From positions 1 to 8,345 of the forward strand of contig UQQY01000099.1 in the NCBI GenBank assembly GCA_900543295.1: a stretch of DNA of 8,345 nt, read 5' to 3'. The position numbers and the translations under genes were made by a program. This document shows positions 5,842 to 8,345 of this stretch, in pieces. Every line of letters begins with the position of its first letter. The stretch's first letter is position 1. The stretch comes from an uncultured Oscillospiraceae bacterium (GTDB lineage: Bacteria; Bacillota; Clostridia; Oscillospirales; Ruminococcaceae). Under the pieces are notes generated by a model. The model ran no database searches. It was not told the DNA's origin and saw nothing but the letters and a program-made list of their open reading frames with translations.

Positions 5842-5847
5842 AAACAG

Positions 5848-5898
5848 CATTTTTCCATCTGCTTTTTTCATGCATTTGTTGTAAAAAGCAGAAAAATG
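5848..5898. repeat. Bulged 16-bp inverted repeat in the spoIVB/LUD divergent region
   Basis: CATTTTT (5848-5854), a 4-base bulge (5855-5858) and CTGCTTTTT (5859-5867) pair with AAAAAGCAG (5883-5891) and AAAAATG (5892-5898) around a 15-base loop. It lies between two divergent genes, where a terminator would not be expected, and it overlaps the putative -35 of the LUD gene. It could be a regulator site or a leftover terminator. Confidence 0.45.
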
Positions 5899-5907
5899 GC
5901 TTATGAT
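5879..5907 (+). promoter_or_regulatory. Candidate promoter of the LUD-ybaK operon
   Basis: TTGTAA (5879-5884) and TATGAT (5902-5907) are separated by 17 bp and would give a leader of about 120 bases before the LUD start codon. That leader contains the possible small reading frame and a hairpin. The -35 overlaps the right arm of the adjacent inverted repeat. Confidence 0.45.
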
Positions 5908-5934
5908 AAATAGGAATCAAACGGAGGCTGTTTT

Positions 5935-6036
5935 TTGGCTGGCTGTCTCAAAAAAGGAAACGCGGACAGCAAAATCTTTTTAAAAGAGGAAAGCAGACGG
6001 CAGATACGCCGTCTCCCAAGGAGGAAATTCATATGA
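5935..6036 (+). CDS. Possible Arg-rich leader peptide upstream of the LUD gene
   Basis: A 33-codon frame starting with TTG has GGAGG (5923-5927) seven bases upstream, and its TGA overlaps the LUD start codon as ATGA. The product would begin MAGCLKKGNADSKIF and end in a cluster of six arginines within eleven residues (RRQIRRLPRRK). The Arg cluster is encoded across a perfect 7-bp hairpin and across the LUD ribosome binding site (AGGAGG). The layout fits a translationally coupled or ribosome-stalling leader. A frame this short can also occur by chance, and part of the Arg content follows from the AGGAGG site. No family is recognised. Confidence 0.3.
   Translation: MAGCLKKGNADSKIFLKEESRRQIRRLPRRKFI
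5995..6014 (+). promoter_or_regulatory. Leader hairpin directly upstream of the LUD ribosome binding site
   Basis: AGACGGC (5995-6001) pairs perfectly with GCCGTCT (6008-6014) around a 6-base loop, and AAGGAGG (6018-6024) follows after three bases. The position suggests an influence on translation start or on a ribosome reading the overlapping leader frame. It has no U-tract and is not a terminator. Confidence 0.45.
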
Positions 6037-6665
6037 CAAAGCAGCAGTTAGACCACATCGCGGCGGCCTATGACAGAAACAATATGAGGTTTATCCGCCT
6101 GACACAATCCGACAGTCTGGAAGCCGTCCTTGCCGACCGCATTCCTGCGGGCAGCGTCGTCTCCTTCGGCGGCTCCGTGACGCTTGAGGAGTGCGGCGCG
6201 CTTCGCATTCTGCGCGAGATGGACAGGGCAGGGCGCATCCGCCTGCTCGACCGGGGCCGTCCCGGACTAAGCAGAGAGGAAACCGAGGAGTTGTTCCGCC
6301 AGTCCTTCTTTGCGGATGTGTACCTTGTAAGCACCAATGCCATGACGGAGGACGGCTGGCTATATAACGTGGATGGAAACGGCAACCGTGTCTCCGCCAT
6401 GATCTTCGGCCCTAAAAAGGTGCTGGTTCTTGCCGGAGAAAACAAGCTTGTGCCGGATAAAGCGGCCGCAGAGGAGCGCGTTCGCCGGATTGCGGCGCCC
6501 AAGAACGCCGCGCGCCTGCATAAAGGGACGCCCTGTGTCAAAGCCGAACGCTGCATGGCGTGTCACAGTGCGGATCGCATCTGCTGTTCCTATGTCTTTC
6601 TGGGACAGCAGCGCGAGAGAAACCGCATTGAAATTCTGCTGATGGAAGGGTCGTACGGATACTGA
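6033..6665 (+). CDS. LUD-domain lactate utilization-type protein (LutC/DUF162 family)
   Basis: A 210-residue soluble protein covering one LUD domain. Typical features are VVSFGGSVTLEECG (about 42-55) near the N-terminus, the central strand YLVSTNAMTEDGWLYNVDGNGNRVSAMIFGPKKVLVLAGENKL (about 96-138), the arginine-rich RIAAPKNAARL, and the C-terminal cysteine cluster TPCVKAERCMACHSADRICC followed by RIEILLMEGSYGY. LutC-type proteins act with the iron-sulfur proteins LutA and LutB in L-lactate oxidation, but those partners are not visible here. Stand-alone members of this kind are common in Clostridia and their role is unsettled. The cysteine cluster could bind metal (inference). AAGGAGG lies eight bases before the ATG. 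The stop overlaps the next start by one base (TGATG), so translation of ybaK is probably coupled. Confidence 0.93.
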   Translation: MTKQQLDHIAAAYDRNNMRFIRLTQSDSLEAVLADRIPAGSVVSFGGSVTLEECGALRILREMDRAGRIRLLDRGRPGLSREETEELFRQSFFADVYLVSTNAMTEDGWLYNVDGNGNRVSAMIFGPKKVLVLAGENKLVPDKAAAEERVRRIAAPKNAARLHKGTPCVKAERCMACHSADRICCSYVFLGQQRERNRIEILLMEGSYGY

Positions 6666-7159
6666 TGAAAACGCAGAAGAAAACCAATGTTCTGCGCCTC
6701 CTGGATCAGGCGCGTATTGCATACGAGTCGTTTGCATACAGCGTGTCGGATGGAAGGACGGATGCCGTAAGCGTGGCAGAGAAGCTGAACGTTCCGGCGG
6801 AGCAGGTTTACAAAACGCTTGTAACTGTGTCGGACGGCCCTGCTTACTTTGTCTTTGTAATCCCAGCGGCTGGGACGCTTGATTTAAAGGCGGCCGCCCG
6901 CGCTGCCGGTGTCAAAAGTTTGGAGATGCTTCCGCAGGCAAAGCTTTTGCCGCTGACAGGATATGTGCACGGCGGATGCTCGCCAGTGGGAATGAAAAAG
7001 CCGTTTCCAACCTTTTTTGACGCATCGGCACAGTCACTGTCGGAGATATTCGTAAGCGCGGGAAAAGTCGGCATGAACGTCCGCGTTTCTTCAGCAGAGC
7101 TTGCCGCCTATACTGGCGCGCAGTTTGCAAATGTTTCAAAGGACACAAAGGTGAGGTAA
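6665..7159 (+). CDS. ybaK: YbaK/EbsC-family aminoacyl-tRNA deacylase
   Basis: A 164-residue trans-editing protein of the YbaK/ProX superfamily, which hydrolyses mischarged tRNAs (Cys-tRNA(Pro) in characterised YbaK) in the cytoplasm. Family landmarks are the KTNVLRLLD start, DGRTDAVSVAEKLNV (about 29-43), the conserved lysine in VYKTLVTV (Lys50), the FVFVIPAAGTLDLKAAARAAGVKS block (about 62-85), GYVHGGCSPVGMKK with its Gly-Gly-x-Ser-Pro loop, FFDASA, and the closing VSAGKVGMNVRVS. Length and motif order are normal and the protein looks intact. The start codon overlaps the LUD stop by one base and only a weak purine stretch precedes it, consistent with translational coupling. No functional link between LUD and YbaK is obvious. 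Substrate specificity among YbaK subtypes is not resolved here. Confidence 0.94.
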   Translation: MKTQKKTNVLRLLDQARIAYESFAYSVSDGRTDAVSVAEKLNVPAEQVYKTLVTVSDGPAYFVFVIPAAGTLDLKAAARAAGVKSLEMLPQAKLLPLTGYVHGGCSPVGMKKPFPTFFDASAQSLSEIFVSAGKVGMNVRVSSAELAAYTGAQFANVSKDTKVR

Positions 7160-7202
7160 GGATACAGGCAAAATACGTTGGCGTACTGCTTGCCGTGCGC
7201 CG

Positions 7203-7436
7203 CAGACCAATAAGATCGTAATATACGGCGGCGGCAACTCCACAAAGCTCGTAAAGGACGTAATGAACAGCACAAGCCAGATGTGGACGGCATGAAAGAA
7301 TCGACGGGGGTCGATTTACAGGCGCTGCTTGCAGGTATCGCTGGAGGAAAATGCTGTGGCCGCGAACAGCTCCGTAGACAATACGAAGGAGTATAATACA
7401 AATAAAAAGACGGTCTATAAGATAACTGTCATATGA
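7203..7436 (+). pseudogene. Frameshifted remnant of a flotillin-like protein C-terminus
   Basis: Three consecutive peptides in alternating frames form a continuous flotillin-type C-terminus. They are QTNKIVIYGGGNSTKLVKDV with MNSTSQM (from 7203), MKESTGVDLQALLAGIAGGK (from 7292) and AVAANSSVDNTKEYN onward (from 7353) to the TGA at 7434-7436. The KIVIYGGGNSTKLVKDVMNST and STGVDLQALLAG patterns are those of bacterial flotillin (YqiK/FloT-type) tails. A one-base loss near 7283 shifts the frame and exposes a TGA at 7293-7295; a one-base gain near 7352 shifts it back. The bulk of a flotillin (membrane hairpin, SPFH domain, Glu-Ala coiled coil) is absent, so this is a deletion scar. No start or ribosome binding site is present. 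Recognition is by recall of the family pattern. Confidence 0.75.
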
Positions 7437-7479
7437 GAGAAATATCCCCCAGCGGAGCCGGGGGATATTTCTTGTTTCT
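7437..7479 (+). terminator. Strong intrinsic terminator
   Basis: GAAATATCCCCC (7439-7450) pairs perfectly with GGGGGATATTTC (7460-7471) around a 9-base loop, and the stem extends by an A-T and a G-U pair. The following TTGTTTCTTT provides the U-rich tract. It directly follows the flotillin remnant, so it probably served that gene and now ends the LUD-ybaK transcript. Confidence 0.85.
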
Positions 7480-7552
7480 TTGGAAGTAGGAGTATTCTAT
7501 AATTATACAAATGCACAATATAAATTTTTATCATATATTTTTTGTGGATACA

Positions 7553-7581
7553 TTGACAGCATATCTCATATATGATACACT
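7553..7581 (+). promoter_or_regulatory. Sigma-A-like promoter of the lipoprotein gene(s)
   Basis: Consensus TTGACA (7553-7558) and TACACT (7576-7581) are separated by 17 bp, with a TGA extended -10 just before. The spacer contains the perfect 10-bp palindrome TCATATATGA (7566-7575), a possible operator. The start site would be near 7588, giving a leader of about 50 bases. Confidence 0.7.
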
Positions 7582-7638
7582 AAAACTATAAGAAGGAATG
7601 TATGATAAACTCATTTTATAAATAAAGGAGCGCTCTTT

Positions 7639-8211
7639 ATGAAAAAGCTGTTAGCTGTTTTTTCCTTTGTTTTGGCAATTCTGTTTACCGCATGTTCCTC
7701 CGCGCCGCAGGTCGAAACCGGCGCGTCCGTATACAATCCGTATCCGGAGGCCGAAGCGCCAGCACTGATGGCAATCGAGGACGTCTCGCCGTCTGAACTG
7801 GTAGAGCGCGGATCTTCTATTGTTTTGGGAAAACTGAAAAAGGAGCTTGATCCGGAAATCGTCAAGGAAAGTTCGGAGTGGTTTGATGCTCTGCTTGAAA
7901 AAAATCCGGATGCAGAGCTTTCCGAGACGATAAGATACCGTTATATTTTTTCTGTTGAGGAAACGCTGTCCGGAGAGGCGCTTCCGGATGAAATTATCAT
8001 AAAAAATTTGTGGAAAAAAGAATTGAACAACGATGACAGATTTATTTTGATTTTAAATCACACGGAGGAGTATTATACTTTTGCTCATCCAACACAAGCG
8101 ATTTTTTATGTTTCAGAAGAAGACCGTGTCTATCCCGCTGGACGAATGTCAGGTTCCATTCAATATACCGGCATGACGGTCGGGATGTTCAAAGAAGCGG
8201 TCAATTCATGA
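7639..8211 (+). CDS. Small secreted lipoprotein, first of a tandem pair
   Basis: A 190-residue predicted lipoprotein. It has a lipoprotein signal peptide: MKKLL, a hydrophobic core to residue 17 and the lipobox FTAC, with Cys19 as the predicted lipidated residue. The mature part starts with a Ser/Ala/Pro-rich linker (about 20-50). A small folded domain follows (about 51-188) that includes SELVERGSSIVLGKLKKEL, a YIFSVEETLSGEALPDEIIIKN segment and a DDRFILILNHTEEYYTF strand. The pattern 'strand, V-x-E-x-L-x-G, I-I-I' recalls a widespread class of small beta-rich extracellular Firmicutes proteins without known function; I cannot name a family with confidence. AAAGGAG (7624-7630) lies eight bases before the ATG. 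The next, nearly identical gene begins 44 bases after the stop with no terminator between them, so the two are likely co-transcribed. Confidence 0.9.
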   Translation: MKKLLAVFSFVLAILFTACSSAPQVETGASVYNPYPEAEAPALMAIEDVSPSELVERGSSIVLGKLKKELDPEIVKESSEWFDALLEKNPDAELSETIRYRYIFSVEETLSGEALPDEIIIKNLWKKELNNDDRFILILNHTEEYYTFAHPTQAIFYVSEEDRVYPAGRMSGSIQYTGMTVGMFKEAVNS

Positions 8212-8255
8212 AATCGCCGTGCTGAAAATCCCAGAACAACATATGGGGGCTCTTT

Positions 8256-8345
8256 ATGAAAAAGCTGTTAGCTGTTTTTTCCTTTGTTTCGGCAATTCTG
8301 TTTACCGCATGTTCCTCCGCGCCGCAGGTCGAAACCGGCGCGTCC
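8256..8345 (+). CDS. Second copy of the lipoprotein gene (5' end only)
   Basis: Thirty codons are visible before the window ends. They encode the same signal peptide, lipobox and linker as the upstream lipoprotein, with a single difference: Leu12 is Ser12, from one T-to-C change at 8290. At DNA level 89 of 90 bases are identical to 7639-7728. The ribosome binding site differs: GGGGG (8245-8249) six bases upstream replaces AAAGGAG, so it may be translated less efficiently. Whether the mature domain is also conserved cannot be seen. Confidence 0.9.
   Translation, partial: MKKLLAVFSFVSAILFTACSSAPQVETGAS

Larger units (their letters stand above)
7632..8345 (+). repeat. Tandem duplication with 617-bp period
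   Basis: Bases 7632-7728 recur at 8249-8345 with one mismatch in 97. Identity starts abruptly at GCTCTTTATG just before each start codon and continues to the window edge. The flanking bases upstream of that point are unrelated. This marks a recent duplication or gene conversion of the lipoprotein gene. Confidence 0.93.

Noticed and set aside
5766..5858. Longer spoIVB product starting at the ATG at 5858 (31 extra residues)
   Set aside because: It has no ribosome binding site, it would put a non-hydrophobic extension ahead of the membrane anchor, and the proposed promoter -10 lies inside it. The ATG at 5765 has GGGGGA at good spacing.
5928..5970. IS-end-like sequence (GGCTGTCTCAAAAAA) suggesting an insertion sequence boundary
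   Set aside because: No transposase, matching opposite end or target-site duplication is visible in the window. The resemblance rests on a few bases.
6068..6556. Long minus-strand open frame opposite the LUD gene
   Set aside because: It is fully antisense to a clear LUD protein. Its Ser/Arg-rich composition is what an antisense frame of G+C-rich coding sequence gives, and it lacks a start signal.
7160..7436. Possible small intact gene after ybaK
   Set aside because: The protein-like segments need two frame changes, one frame has an internal TGA, and no start signal exists.

Overview
The window looks like chromosomal DNA of an anaerobic, endospore-forming Clostridia member, probably Oscillospiraceae/Ruminococcaceae-like. 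The basis is a SpoIVB peptidase gene, ferredoxin-tailed aldo/keto reductases, AAGGAGG-type ribosome binding sites, sigma-A-like promoters and moderate G+C. No rRNA, tRNA, CRISPR array or intact mobile element was seen. The genus assignment is inference.

Region 1 (1-3385) is a divergent regulator/oxidoreductase locus. On the minus strand, in transcription order, are a 73-residue helical protein resembling the C-terminal half of a MerR regulator, a 377-residue aldo/keto reductase with two C-terminal [4Fe-4S] motifs, and a second aldo/keto reductase that runs off the left edge and has an altered catalytic tetrad. A LysR-type regulator is transcribed the other way from a shared 127-bp control region that holds two back-to-back sigma-A-like promoters. 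The LysR protein is the natural candidate to control the reductase operon.

Region 2 (3386-3954) has no intact gene. It carries the start of a decayed second LysR gene that ends in a perfect 12-bp-arm palindrome, then a terminator-like hairpin serving the next minus-strand gene.

Region 3 (3955-5765, minus strand) holds a pyridoxamine-5'-phosphate-oxidase-like flavoprotein and spoIVB, the serine peptidase that signals pro-sigma-K processing during sporulation. spoIVB lacks its usual downstream neighbour spo0A. Its upstream region has a sigma-G/F-like promoter candidate and a 29-bp dyad.

Region 4 (5766-7471, plus strand) has a LUD-domain lactate-utilization-type protein and a YbaK-type aminoacyl-tRNA deacylase, overlapping by one base. 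A possible arginine-rich leader peptide precedes them. After them come the frameshifted remains of a flotillin-like C-terminus and a strong intrinsic terminator.

Region 5 (7472-8345, plus strand) has a well-formed promoter, a small lipoprotein gene, and the first 30 codons of a second copy that is nearly identical over its visible part. This indicates a recent tandem duplication or gene conversion.

No clear new defence or mobile system was seen. The items most worth following up are the headless MerR-like protein next to the LysR gene, the tetrad-altered reductase, the Arg-rich leader, the lipoprotein array and the two decayed genes.
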